Positions 6,883 through 13,608 of a stretch of DNA of 25,731 nucleotides are shown here, in pieces. Each line of letters starts with the position of its first letter. The stretch's first letter is position 1. Source of the DNA: Scatocola faecipullorum (lineage in GTDB: Bacteria > Pseudomonadota > Alphaproteobacteria > RF32 > CAG-239); contig DVNC01000008.1 of assembly GCA_018714685.1 (NCBI GenBank), forward strand, positions 1 to 25,731. Direction: 5' to 3'. Below the pieces are notes generated by a model that was not told where the DNA came from, ran no database searches, and was given only the letters and a program-made list of their open reading frames with translations. The position numbers and the translations under genes are program-made.

Positions 6883-7728
6883 ATGAACACAAATTTATCT
6901 AAATTTGATTTAATCGCCTCAATGATGAAGCGGTTAGATGTCAGTCCGAGTGCTCTGACGATGAACTGGCTGCAAGAGCAAGTGCTGTCTTTTGCCTGTT
7001 TGGCCCGAAGTTCGCATCAAGACGAGCCGGAACAGCGTTTAGTCGGAACTTTTGTTTCTTTGGAGCTGCTTCCTGCGGCTGCCGGACATGCTGTTTCGTT
7101 ACCGCGGGAGGAAGAGGTTGCTTCAAGTTCCGCAGAGGTACAGGTGCCGCAGATTTTCGGTTCTCAGAACAAAGAGGCGGAACAAAAGCTTTCGGCCGAT
7201 GATCCTTCCGGAAAAAATGTTTTCTATGACGGAGACTGGGGCGAGCCGGGCAGAGAGTTTGAGCTCAATGCCGAGACAGTCTTTTCGGTCAGATGCGGTA
7301 TGTTTGCCTATGTGCAGGGGGCGAAAGTTATTATCAGCCCCAACCCCTTGTCTCAAAAACAACTGCGGGGACAAAATCTTGTTCCTGCGGGAGTGCTTTT
7401 TGACCGGCAGGAAGACAAGCTGCTGGCCTTAAGGGTTTGCGAACCGCGCAGCGGATACGGAAGAGCTTTGAAAAAGCTGCCGTCCGGCTGTCGTTTCCCG
7501 TGTCATGAAGACTGTGAAAAGATGTTTGTTTATCAGGAGCTTTTGCATGAGGCGTTCAGAAAACAGCATATCAATTTCAGAGGCATGGAAAAGTTTTTCT
7601 ATGAGGCACAGGATTGTCCGAAAACGACAGCCTGTATTTTCAACCTGAAACAGGGAACGACGGAAAAGCTGCCGGCAAAATCTGCCGTGTCGGGTTCATA
7701 TTGCGTGAGGGTACTTAATATCAATTAA
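6883..7728 (+). CDS. Hypothetical protein (281 aa), first of a related tandem pair
   Basis: No family recognised. Three parts can be seen: an N-terminal helical domain (about 1-45) with MMKRLDVSPSALTMNWL; a low-complexity Glu/Ser/Ala linker (about 80-125); and a C-terminal domain with CGMFAYVQGAKVII, GVLFDRQEDKLLALRV and a Cys-rich middle (FPCHEDCEKMF). The next gene has the same layout with matching motifs, so the two are probably diverged duplicates. No signal peptide or membrane segment. The start has no clear ribosome-binding site, but the N-terminal match to the neighbour's start supports it. It lies 14 bases upstream of that gene, in one transcript. Confidence 0.7.
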   Translation: MNTNLSKFDLIASMMKRLDVSPSALTMNWLQEQVLSFACLARSSHQDEPEQRLVGTFVSLELLPAAAGHAVSLPREEEVASSSAEVQVPQIFGSQNKEAEQKLSADDPSGKNVFYDGDWGEPGREFELNAETVFSVRCGMFAYVQGAKVIISPNPLSQKQLRGQNLVPAGVLFDRQEDKLLALRVCEPRSGYGRALKKLPSGCRFPCHEDCEKMFVYQELLHEAFRKQHINFRGMEKFFYEAQDCPKTTACIFNLKQGTTEKLPAKSAVSGSYCVRVLNIN

Positions 7729-7742
7729 AATCAAAAAAAGAT

Positions 7743-8558
7743 ATGGAGCAGAGAAATTTATCCGACGCCGTGCTGATAAATGACATGGCGCAAAAGCTTG
7801 GGATATCTCCTTTAGATATTTTTATGAACTGGATAACGACCGGGGAAATAAAAAATATAACCGTCAGCATTGCCTATAAAAACGGTGATGTGGTAAAGGC
7901 TGATTTAATGCAGTCTGTTTCGCAGCCGGAAGAAAAACGGCATGTGCCGGAGCTTTCGGAATCGGAAGAAAAAGTTCCCGAAATGGAAACTGACAGTTTG
8001 CCGCCTTCTACCGGGAAAGATGACGAGGAGGAGAAAAAGCCGGAAACTGTTTCCGAAGGTGTATGTTCCTGTCCGCGGGAAACGTCGTTTACCCGGGGTA
8101 CGATTTTGATTAAGCCCTCTCAGGTTAAGAATGTGACTGTTGGGGCGTATGTTTATACCACGGGGGATATTCTTCCGCTTCACAGGGCTTTGCCGGGTGT
8201 GAACATTCGGGGAATTATTCTGTCCCATTCCGAGGATAGAATTACGCTTCTGAAGTATGTCGGTGCAGATTTTACGTCATTCGAATCGTGTGCCAAGATT
8301 AAGGACGGGTGGCGCTTTCTTACGTTTCAAGAATGTATAAAGCTTGTTAAATACAGAGAGAAACTGAATATCAGATTGGCTGAGATGAAAAGAAAGCAAA
8401 TCGATAATTCCCTCTTGATTCTTTATCAGGATGAAAGGAAAGAGCTACTTGGCTTTCAGGTGTCAACACGAAAGGTGAAGAAAACACTGACCTGCAAACT
8501 TACGGCAGAAGACAGGGCTTTTGCCCTCTATATGGCGAAAGATTTGAAAATCGTCTGA
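7743..8558 (+). CDS. Hypothetical protein (271 aa), second of a related tandem pair
   Basis: No family recognised. It has the same plan as the upstream gene: an N-terminal helical domain with DMAQKLGISPLDIFMNWI (compare MMKRLDVSPSALTMNWL), an acidic low-complexity linker (about residues 60-105), and a C-terminal domain with VGAYVYTTGDILPLHRAL, GIILSHSEDRITLLKYV and DGWRFLTFQECIKLVKY. The shared order of motifs indicates duplication and divergence. The role may be sensing or adaptor-like, but the sequence does not show it. The weak ribosome-binding site and short gap suggest coupling to the upstream gene. A strong terminator follows. Confidence 0.7.
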   Translation: MEQRNLSDAVLINDMAQKLGISPLDIFMNWITTGEIKNITVSIAYKNGDVVKADLMQSVSQPEEKRHVPELSESEEKVPEMETDSLPPSTGKDDEEEKKPETVSEGVCSCPRETSFTRGTILIKPSQVKNVTVGAYVYTTGDILPLHRALPGVNIRGIILSHSEDRITLLKYVGADFTSFESCAKIKDGWRFLTFQECIKLVKYREKLNIRLAEMKRKQIDNSLLILYQDERKELLGFQVSTRKVKKTLTCKLTAEDRAFALYMAKDLKIV

Positions 8559-8565
8559 ATTTATC

Positions 8566-8597
8566 AAAAAAAAGCACCCGTTAGGGTGCTTTTTTTT
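8566..8597 (+). terminator. Terminator after the tandem pair
   Basis: GCACCC (8574-8579) pairs with GGGTGC (8584-8589) around loop GTTA. Eight A precede it and eight T follow, so it could work in both directions and also serve the minus-strand unit ending at 8645. Confidence 0.9.
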
Positions 8598-8644
8598 GCA
8601 TAAATTTTGCGGAAGCTGAGTTTGAGGCCGGTTTCTGGTGTCGG

Positions 8645-8824
8645 TCAGTTTTTCTTTATTTGTTCGAAAAGCTCGTGTTCAAAGGACTGCCTGGCAACGT
8701 TTATCCAGAGGCGGGTTTCAGGATAGCCCAGCGTCCGCATCTGTTGCAGAAGATGTTCGAAAAGATTGTTGACTTTGTTGTTTTGTTCCAGAAAATGCCG
8801 CTGGGAGAGGTTGTTTTTAATCAT
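8645..8824 (-). CDS. Small hypothetical protein (59 aa) downstream of the GNAT gene
   Basis: A short frame that is easily missed. The protein starts MIKNNLSQRHFLEQNNKVNN and ends EHELFEQIKKN; it is largely helical with no membrane segment. The plus-strand frame across the same bases (8660-8866) looks like its shadow. The evidence for the minus frame is AAGGA six to seven bases before the ATG at 8824, and a 13-base gap from the stop of the GNAT gene, which places it second in that operon. The Tyr-Pro-Glu-Thr-Arg-Leu-Trp stretch is the most recognisable part, but I know no family for it. Confidence 0.7.
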   Translation of the reverse strand: MIKNNLSQRHFLEQNNKVNNLFEHLLQQMRTLGYPETRLWINVARQSFEHELFEQIKKN

Positions 8825-8837
8825 AGTCAGTCCTTAG

Positions 8838-9410
8838 TCAGAGATGTTGTTTCCTTTGTTTTTTGATAATCAGCAGTTTCATTTTTTCTTCCGGAGGAAG
8901 GACCCATTCTCCTTTCTGCTGAAGCAGAATAGGCGGAATTTTGTTTCTTTCGGCTGCGGTAATCGGAGTGCTTTCATTTACTTTTTTCATGACCGGAACC
9001 AGATCAAGTCCGCGATATTTTAAAATCTTTCCGCCGCAGATGCGGGTGAAGTTCTGTTTGCTCCAATATTTTTCGAGCTGAGGTTCGCAGAACAGGTAAA
9101 TGTTTTCAATTCCCTGAGTTTTGCAGTATTCAATGCCTGCTTTGACGATGTTTACGGCAACGCCTTTTTTGCGATATTCGGGCATAACGGCCAAACGTTC
9201 AAATTTGGCATCTTTGCCGTCCTTGAGTACCCGCATGATGCCGATGGGTTCGTTGGTGTCGTCAAGCGCCAGCATGTGAGTGCGGTTGCTTAATTCATGT
9301 TCGTCGAATTCCATATTGTAACGGTGGCCGTGCTCACCGATAAATATAATGCCCCTGATGACCATAACTTTCATAAAATCATCTAATGTTCTGGCAACTG
9401 TAACTTTCAT
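8838..9410 (-). CDS. GNAT family N-acetyltransferase
   Basis: Transfers an acetyl group from acetyl-CoA to an unknown amine. The acetyl-CoA-binding motif A is clear: a beta-strand, FERLAVMPEYR (about residues 70-80), then RKKGVAVNIVKAGIEYCK, matching Arg/Gln-x-x-Gly-x-Gly/Ala. Motif B follows with IYLFCEPQLEKYWSKQNF (about 104-122). The last 50 residues extend beyond the core fold and end in a basic helix. GGAGAAG lies immediately before the ATG at 9410. It is divergent from a LysR-type gene, with a 106-bp shared control region, so regulation by that protein is likely (inference). The 59-residue gene lies downstream. Confidence 0.88.
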   Translation of the reverse strand: MKVTVARTLDDFMKVMVIRGIIFIGEHGHRYNMEFDEHELSNRTHMLALDDTNEPIGIMRVLKDGKDAKFERLAVMPEYRKKGVAVNIVKAGIEYCKTQGIENIYLFCEPQLEKYWSKQNFTRICGGKILKYRGLDLVPVMKKVNESTPITAAERNKIPPILLQQKGEWVLPPEEKMKLLIIKKQRKQHL

Positions 9411-9432
9411 TTCTTCTCCATTTTGTTTTTTG

Positions 9433-9460
9433 TTGCAATAAACCGGCTATGGGCTATAGT
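9433..9460 (+). promoter_or_regulatory. Candidate lysR promoter
   Basis: TTGCAA (9433-9438), a 16-base spacer and TATAGT (9455-9460). The transcript would start near 9467, about 50 bases before the start codon and just before the T-N11-A palindrome. Confidence 0.4.
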
Positions 9461-9472
9461 ATTTACAAAAAT

Positions 9473-9485
9473 TTCTAATTTAGAA
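9473..9485. promoter_or_regulatory. Candidate LysR-type operator (palindrome)
   Basis: TTCTAA-T-TTAGAA, a perfect odd palindrome that also satisfies the T-N11-A rule for LysR-type binding sites. It lies between the divergent GNAT and lysR genes, downstream of the likely lysR start site, where binding could repress lysR itself. Confidence 0.45.
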
Positions 9486-9516
9486 GAAGCTTAATTAACA
9501 TAACAGGTATGCCCCT

Positions 9517-10395
9517 ATGGATATAACTCGCAAGAAATCGCTCATCGCTCCGCTTACTTATCTGAAGGCGACGATAGATCTTGGAAGCTATACAAAAGCC
9601 GCAGAATACTTGGGAACGACGGAATCTCGCCTTTCTAAAGAAATCAAGGCTTTTGAGAAAACCATGAAGACAAAACTGCTGTCTCGTTGTTCCCGCGGCA
9701 TGACGCCCACGCACGAAGGGATGGAAATTTACAAACAGGCGGAACGTCTGGATACCCTGTTTTATGAGTTGGAAAATTATTCTCTGGCAGAGCACAGCAT
9801 TTCCGGCCATTTGAAAATATCCATGACAGACGGAATCGGAATTTATATAATGCCGCATTTGGTGGAATTCCATGAACTCTATCCGAAAGTTTGTGTCGAT
9901 GTGATCTCGAATCACAACGAGGTTAATCTGAAAGCCAGAAAAGCGGACATTGCAATCGTTTATCAGTATCCGCAGAAAGACAATTCGCTGGTGGTTAAGG
10001 AATATAAGCGGGAATTCGGGCTGTTTGCTTCCATTCCCTATATCAAAAAGTACGGGATGCCGAAGAATATTGACGATCTGCTGGCTAATTATGACCTGTG
10101 CAACCGACGTGAATATAATGAAAATTGGGAGGAATGGCGGCAAATGATGGCAGAGGCAAAGAAACCGGTCGCCCATTTCGATTCGTCCAATTTGCTGATT
10201 CAGGCGACGGATTTTGGGTTGGCCGCTTCTTTGCAGCCGCTGCAATATGGCCTGCAGCGGGAGAACTGGGTCTATCTGGACTTGGGACTCCGGCTGCATC
10301 ATTCCTGCTGGGTCGTTTCCCATTATGATGACAGAAATACCGAAAAGATTAAGAAAATGCTGGATTTTATTCATCATGTGATGGTCAAGATATAA
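9517..10395 (+). CDS. LysR-family transcriptional regulator
   Basis: A winged helix-turn-helix occupies about residues 10-68, with FAA-like TYLKATIDLGSYTKAAEYLG, then TTESRLSKEIKAFEKTMKTKLL and the wing SRGMTPTHEG. A periplasmic-binding-protein-like effector domain follows (about 95-290). Length, 292 residues, is usual. The effector is not predictable. It is divergent from a GNAT gene and a palindromic T-N11-A site lies between them, the standard arrangement for a LysR regulator and its target. The ATG at 9517 has only a weak AGG ten bases upstream, but the N-terminus has the expected short lead before the HTH. Confidence 0.92.
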   Translation: MDITRKKSLIAPLTYLKATIDLGSYTKAAEYLGTTESRLSKEIKAFEKTMKTKLLSRCSRGMTPTHEGMEIYKQAERLDTLFYELENYSLAEHSISGHLKISMTDGIGIYIMPHLVEFHELYPKVCVDVISNHNEVNLKARKADIAIVYQYPQKDNSLVVKEYKREFGLFASIPYIKKYGMPKNIDDLLANYDLCNRREYNENWEEWRQMMAEAKKPVAHFDSSNLLIQATDFGLAASLQPLQYGLQRENWVYLDLGLRLHHSCWVVSHYDDRNTEKIKKMLDFIHHVMVKI

Positions 10396-10401
10396 TTTTG
10401 C

Positions 10402-10433
10402 AGCCGAAGGCAAAAACTTTTTGCATTTCGGCT
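10402..10433 (+). terminator. Hairpin after lysR
   Basis: AGCCGAA (10402-10408) pairs with TTCGGCT (10427-10433). Inside, GCAAAAA/TTTTTGC nearly pairs as well, making one long stem. The T-tract is poor (TGTCTTT), so it may be a weak terminator. Confidence 0.5.
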
Positions 10434-10485
10434 TGTCTTTGCCGTATATTGAGGGAAAAGCGGTTTAATCGGCGGGGAAAGGGTA

Positions 10486-11373
10486 ATGCATGATATTTGG
10501 AATCCCTGGCATGGCTGTGTGAAAAAAAGCGAAGGCTGCGCAAACTGTTATATGTATTTTCTCGACAAGCAGCGCGGGCAGGACGGCAGCCGGGTTTACA
10601 AGGTTAAAAATAATTTTAACTATCCTTTGCAGAAGGACAAAAACGGCAATTATAAAATTCAGAGCGGCGAACATATCCGTGTCTGTATGACGTCTGATTT
10701 TTTTGTGGAGGAGGCAGATGCCTGGCGCTCTGAGGCCTGGGCAATGATGAAACAGCGTCCTGACGTGGTTTTCTTTCTGCTGACCAAGCGGCCGGAACGG
10801 GTGAGCGCCTGTCTGCCGGCGGATTGGGGCGAAGGCTGGGAGAATATTTTTTTCAATGTGACCTGTGAAAATCAACGGCGGGCTGACGAACGGGTGCCGT
10901 TGCTGCTGCGTTTGCCGTTTAAGCATAAAGGAATTATGGCAGCTCCGTTTATCGGAGCCGTGAGCCTTAAAGATTATCTGTCTTCGGGGCAGATTGAGCA
11001 GGTTATTGCCGGCGGGGAGAATTATGACGGTTCGCGGCCGTTGAAATATGAGTGGGTGCGGCAGTTATATCAGGAATGTGCTGCGGCCGATGTCCGTTTC
11101 TGCTTTATCGAAACCGGAACCAATTTTGAGAAGGACGGCAAGGTTTATCATCTGCCGGACAAATCTTTGCAGAGTCGGATGGCCTACAAATCAGGGCTGC
11201 AGCATCCGGGAAAGGAAATAAAATTCAAGTTGCAGCGTCCGGAAGGGAAAAGTTTGTTTGACGAGCCGATTGTTTATCATAAAAAATTTCGCGAAAGATG
11301 CAGCAGCTGCGGCAGCCGGCTGATTTGCAACGGCTGTTCCGACTGCGGCATGTGTGACCGCCGAAGGGCATAA
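10486..11373 (+). CDS. DUF5131 (phage Gp37/Gp68-like) radical-SAM-like protein
   Basis: The opening WNPWHGCVKKSEGCANCYM is diagnostic of DUF5131, whose founding members come from phages. Cys11, Cys18 and Cys21 (Cys-x6-Cys-x2-Cys) are likely ligands of an iron-sulfur cluster; the fold is thought to be related to radical SAM TIM barrels, but the reaction is unknown. The middle holds FFLLTKRPERV and VIAGGENYDGSRPL, conserved in the family. A second cysteine cluster sits at the C-terminus (Cys272, 275, 281, 284, 287, 290) and could bind zinc or another cluster. GGAAAGGG precedes the ATG. No phage genes surround it, so this is the chromosomal form. Confidence 0.88.
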   Translation: MHDIWNPWHGCVKKSEGCANCYMYFLDKQRGQDGSRVYKVKNNFNYPLQKDKNGNYKIQSGEHIRVCMTSDFFVEEADAWRSEAWAMMKQRPDVVFFLLTKRPERVSACLPADWGEGWENIFFNVTCENQRRADERVPLLLRLPFKHKGIMAAPFIGAVSLKDYLSSGQIEQVIAGGENYDGSRPLKYEWVRQLYQECAAADVRFCFIETGTNFEKDGKVYHLPDKSLQSRMAYKSGLQHPGKEIKFKLQRPEGKSLFDEPIVYHKKFRERCSSCGSRLICNGCSDCGMCDRRRA

Positions 11374-11402
11374 AAAAAGTCCTTCCGTTCGGAGAAGGAC
11401 TT
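11372..11402 (-). terminator. Terminator of the small lipoprotein gene
   Basis: AAGTCCTTC (11377-11385) pairs with GAAGGACTT (11394-11402). The A-run at 11372-11378 reads as a T-run on the minus strand, so it serves mainly the minus-strand gene, at the junction with the DUF5131 gene. Confidence 0.8.
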
Positions 11403-11423
11403 AAAACTTCTAAATCAACCGTT

Positions 11424-11573
11424 TTATTTGCTGCAAGGAGAAACAATCTCGGACAGAGAGAGAACACCCAACAGATAGTCATTGGTGCAGACTTTTTGTC
11501 CGCCGATAGTGCCGCGGGTGCCGGTGCAGGCAGACAAAGCGAACAATACAGCAAGAATAGCTAATTTTTTCAT
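11424..11573 (-). CDS. Small lipoprotein (49 aa)
   Basis: The first 16 residues, MKKLAILAVLFALSAC, form a lipoprotein signal peptide with lipobox LSAC, so the mature protein would begin at Cys16, lipid-anchored and only 34 residues long. The mature part contains two further cysteines (CTNDYLLGVL and SPCSK) and a Gly/Thr-rich start. It faintly recalls the TRL-like lipoproteins, but the match is too short to name. AAAGGA lies at a good distance before the ATG at 11573 and a terminator follows, both supporting a real gene. A perfect 8-5-8 palindrome sits in the upstream region. Confidence 0.75.
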   Translation of the reverse strand: MKKLAILAVLFALSACTGTRGTIGGQKVCTNDYLLGVLSLSEIVSPCSK

Positions 11574-11600
11574 TTTACAGTCCTTTCGATAGTTAGTCTT

Positions 11601-11621
11601 ACATTATGTCAGCCATAATGT
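11601..11621. promoter_or_regulatory. Palindromic operator-like site upstream of the small lipoprotein
   Basis: ACATTATG, five bases, CATAATGT: a perfect 8-5-8 inverted repeat, 27 bases before the lipoprotein start codon. No T-run adjoins it, so it is more likely a protein-binding site than a terminator. Confidence 0.45.
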
Positions 11622-11685
11622 GGAACCATGCTACAAGCAGAGAGAATAAAAAGCAACCTTAAAAAGACAAGCGGAAGATAAGTAC

Positions 11686-11727
11686 AAAAAAATTCCTCCG
11701 AGCCTTGCGGCAGGGAGGAATTTTTTT
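11686..11727. terminator. Terminator of the undecapeptide-repeat membrane protein gene
   Basis: A perfect 14-bp stem: seven A plus TTCCTCC (11686-11699) pair with GGAGGAA plus seven T (11714-11727). It gives a U-tract on both strands. Confidence 0.88.
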
Positions 11728-11743
11728 CAGGTTTTCCGGGTTT

Positions 11744-12793
11744 TTAGAGCTCCAAAGCGGTGCGCGGCGTGGTGAAATTGCCTTTCTTTAACATTTGTTG
11801 AATGTGTTCGTTAAAGTTGCAGCTGCCGTCAGCGTGGTAGAGGCTGTCGAGCGGCAGGGCACGATAAGAGAACATCGGCAAATCCAGCAGGTCGTCAATT
11901 TGCAGCTGATTGTTCCAGAGCAGTTTCAGCATGTAGAAATACTGGGTCGGTTCTTCGCCGACTTTGCGTATTTCGCCGTTTTTCTTCTGAAGCAGCAGCC
12001 ATTTTCCCGCAGCATCGAAATCTCCTTCGTTTACCTTTTGGAGGAAGGTTGAACGCGGAAATCCGTTTTTGCCCATGCGCATGGCAACCAAAGTTACTAC
12101 GGCCATTTGCTGCTCGGAAAGTTTTACGTCCGCCGACAGGTTATCAACAACCAAGGGTTTCCAGTCTTCGGCAACAACTTGAATGGCCTGTTCATAAGTC
12201 ATTCCCGTGAAGTTGAAGTCTTTAACCGGTTGGTTATTGATGAATTTGAAACCTACCAGTGCCCGCGGGCAGTCCTTTGAGACCGTGGTTTGAACGCCGT
12301 CCAAATAAGCTCTGGCGACAATCACCCGGTCAAAGGAGTTGTCATAAACCTGAGCGGGAGCAGCAGACGGTTCGTCCGCATTGTTTTTTGAAGTGCAGCT
12401 TCTCCAAGTCAGAATGCCGCCAAGCAGCAATAACAACAGGATAAGCAGCCACATCCAGTTTCGTCTGCGGTCAGATGTCGCGGTTTGCGGATCTTCTGCC
12501 GGTTTGGCTTTTTTGCGGAACAGGCCTTTGAGCCAAATCCAGAAAGCCAGCAGCAGGAGGCCCAGTCCGCAGATGACCGGCCAGAGTTTGCGTCCCAGCC
12601 AGCAAATGCCCTGCCAGAGATTTTTTCCCAGCCAACATGCGCTTTGCCACAATGCTTTGCCGAGGTAGTAGAGAACGGCAAACGGCAGAATGATGATGAA
12701 CAGGATTAGTTTCAGCAGGGTTTTGAGGTTGTAGCGAAGGATAATTTCGCCTTTGAACCATTTTTCGCTTGGGTTGAAGATAAAACTTTTCAT
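11744..12793 (-). CDS. Membrane protein with tryptophan-rich undecapeptide repeats and lysozyme-like C-terminal domain
   Basis: Hydrophobic segments lie at about residues 27-43, 73-90 and 113-130. Between the first two, three 11-residue repeats run head to tail: LGKALWQSACW (44-54), LGKNLWQGICW (55-65), LGRKLWPVICG (66-76). The part after residue 150 resembles a phage-type (GH24) lysozyme: ARAYLDG, then LSEQQMAVVTLVAMRMG and STFLQKVNEGDFDAAGKWLL, which matches the usual substrate-lobe helices. The catalytic Glu expected before the AYLD motif is not seen (Arg157 at the aligned place), so activity is doubtful. The start has no ribosome-binding site. It may act at the inner membrane facing peptidoglycan (inference). 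Confidence 0.75.
   Translation of the reverse strand: MKSFIFNPSEKWFKGEIILRYNLKTLLKLILFIIILPFAVLYYLGKALWQSACWLGKNLWQGICWLGRKLWPVICGLGLLLLAFWIWLKGLFRKKAKPAEDPQTATSDRRRNWMWLLILLLLLLGGILTWRSCTSKNNADEPSAAPAQVYDNSFDRVIVARAYLDGVQTTVSKDCPRALVGFKFINNQPVKDFNFTGMTYEQAIQVVAEDWKPLVVDNLSADVKLSEQQMAVVTLVAMRMGKNGFPRSTFLQKVNEGDFDAAGKWLLLQKKNGEIRKVGEEPTQYFYMLKLLWNNQLQIDDLLDLPMFSYRALPLDSLYHADGSCNFNEHIQQMLKKGNFTTPRTALEL
12566..12664 (-). repeat. Three tandem 33-bp coding repeats
   Basis: The DNA encoding residues 44-76 of the membrane protein consists of three imperfect 33-bp units, each giving the pattern Leu-Gly-(Lys/Arg)-x-Leu-Trp-x-x-x-Cys. The period of 11 residues fits a helix with Trp and Cys on one face. 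Confidence 0.75.
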
Positions 12794-13074
12794 GATTTTT
12801 TTTGTTTTTGATTGTTATTATTAGTTAATTTCTTTAGAATAAAATTATATTTTATTATTCCGGCAGAACATAACTATAATCTGAAACAAACTTCAAATCA
12901 TAACCATGAAAACCTTCCAAAATAATAAAACATATTCTTATTGCAATGCAAACAGCATATCATATTTTTTTACGTTTTTCAATAAAATATTGATAATTTT
13001 GTCTAAATTGTTCGGGCTTGTCTCCGGCAGGCCGAGTGAAGTGTGTTTGCGGGCAGAGAGGCGGAAAGACAGAA

Positions 13075-13530
13075 ATGGAAAATTATATTGAATACGGTTA
13101 TGTCGGGCTGGCGGTTATTTCTTTTCTGTCGGCGACAATTCTTCCGGTCGGCTCGGAGGTGTTTTTTATGGCGATGATTGCGGCAGGATACCCTGCCGGT
13201 TGGTGTTTATGGTGGGCTTCGCTGGGCAATACGCTGGGCGGAATGACTAATTATTATCTCGGACGTTTGGGCAAAACCGAGTGGCTGGAGAAGCATTTAA
13301 AGTTCAGTTCGGTAAAAATGGCGGGGGTGCAGGAGCAGCTGCGCTATAAAGGGGCGTTAAGCGCTTTTTTCAGTTTTTTGCCGGCAGTCGGGGACGTTAT
13401 TCCCTTTGTGCTCGGCTATATGCGGGCAAGCGGCAGTGTGACGGCGGCGGCAATGTTTGCCGGAAAACTGGCCCGTTATGCTCTGCTGGTCTGGGGAACG
13501 CGGCTGGGAATGGACATTTTTCAAAGCTGA
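13075..13530 (+). CDS. yqaA: YqaA-family (DedA/SNARE-associated-like) membrane protein
   Basis: A small integral membrane protein of the VTT/DedA superfamily. E. coli YqaA has no established reaction, though DedA relatives are linked to lipid flipping and envelope homeostasis. Family marks are ATILPVGSEVFFMAMI (about residues 20-35), SLGNTLGGMTNYYLGRLG (about 49-66) and the second re-entrant motif FFSFLPAVGDVIPFVLGYMR (about 97-116). Four hydrophobic segments are visible. Length, 151 residues, is normal. The frame is open further upstream (to a TTG at 13018), but GGAAAG seven to eight bases before the ATG at 13075 and the family N-terminus set the start. Confidence 0.87.
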   Translation: MENYIEYGYVGLAVISFLSATILPVGSEVFFMAMIAAGYPAGWCLWWASLGNTLGGMTNYYLGRLGKTEWLEKHLKFSSVKMAGVQEQLRYKGALSAFFSFLPAVGDVIPFVLGYMRASGSVTAAAMFAGKLARYALLVWGTRLGMDIFQS

Positions 13531-13608
13531 GTTCTATTTAACGGTTTACTTTTAGCGGTTAATATGTCTAGAATAACCTGTTTGTCATGACTTGCCCGGG
13601 AGAAAAAA

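Noticed and set aside
8660..8866. 68-residue plus-strand frame
   Set aside because: It overlaps the better supported 59-residue minus-strand gene and the end of the GNAT gene and has no ribosome-binding site.
9475..10413. 312-residue open frame on the minus strand opposite lysR
   Set aside because: It mirrors the LysR gene, has no recognisable domain, and lacks a ribosome-binding site; the plus frame has clear family motifs.
12906..13091. 61-residue plus-strand frame before yqaA
   Set aside because: No ribosome-binding site, no recognisable features, and it overlaps the YqaA start in another frame.
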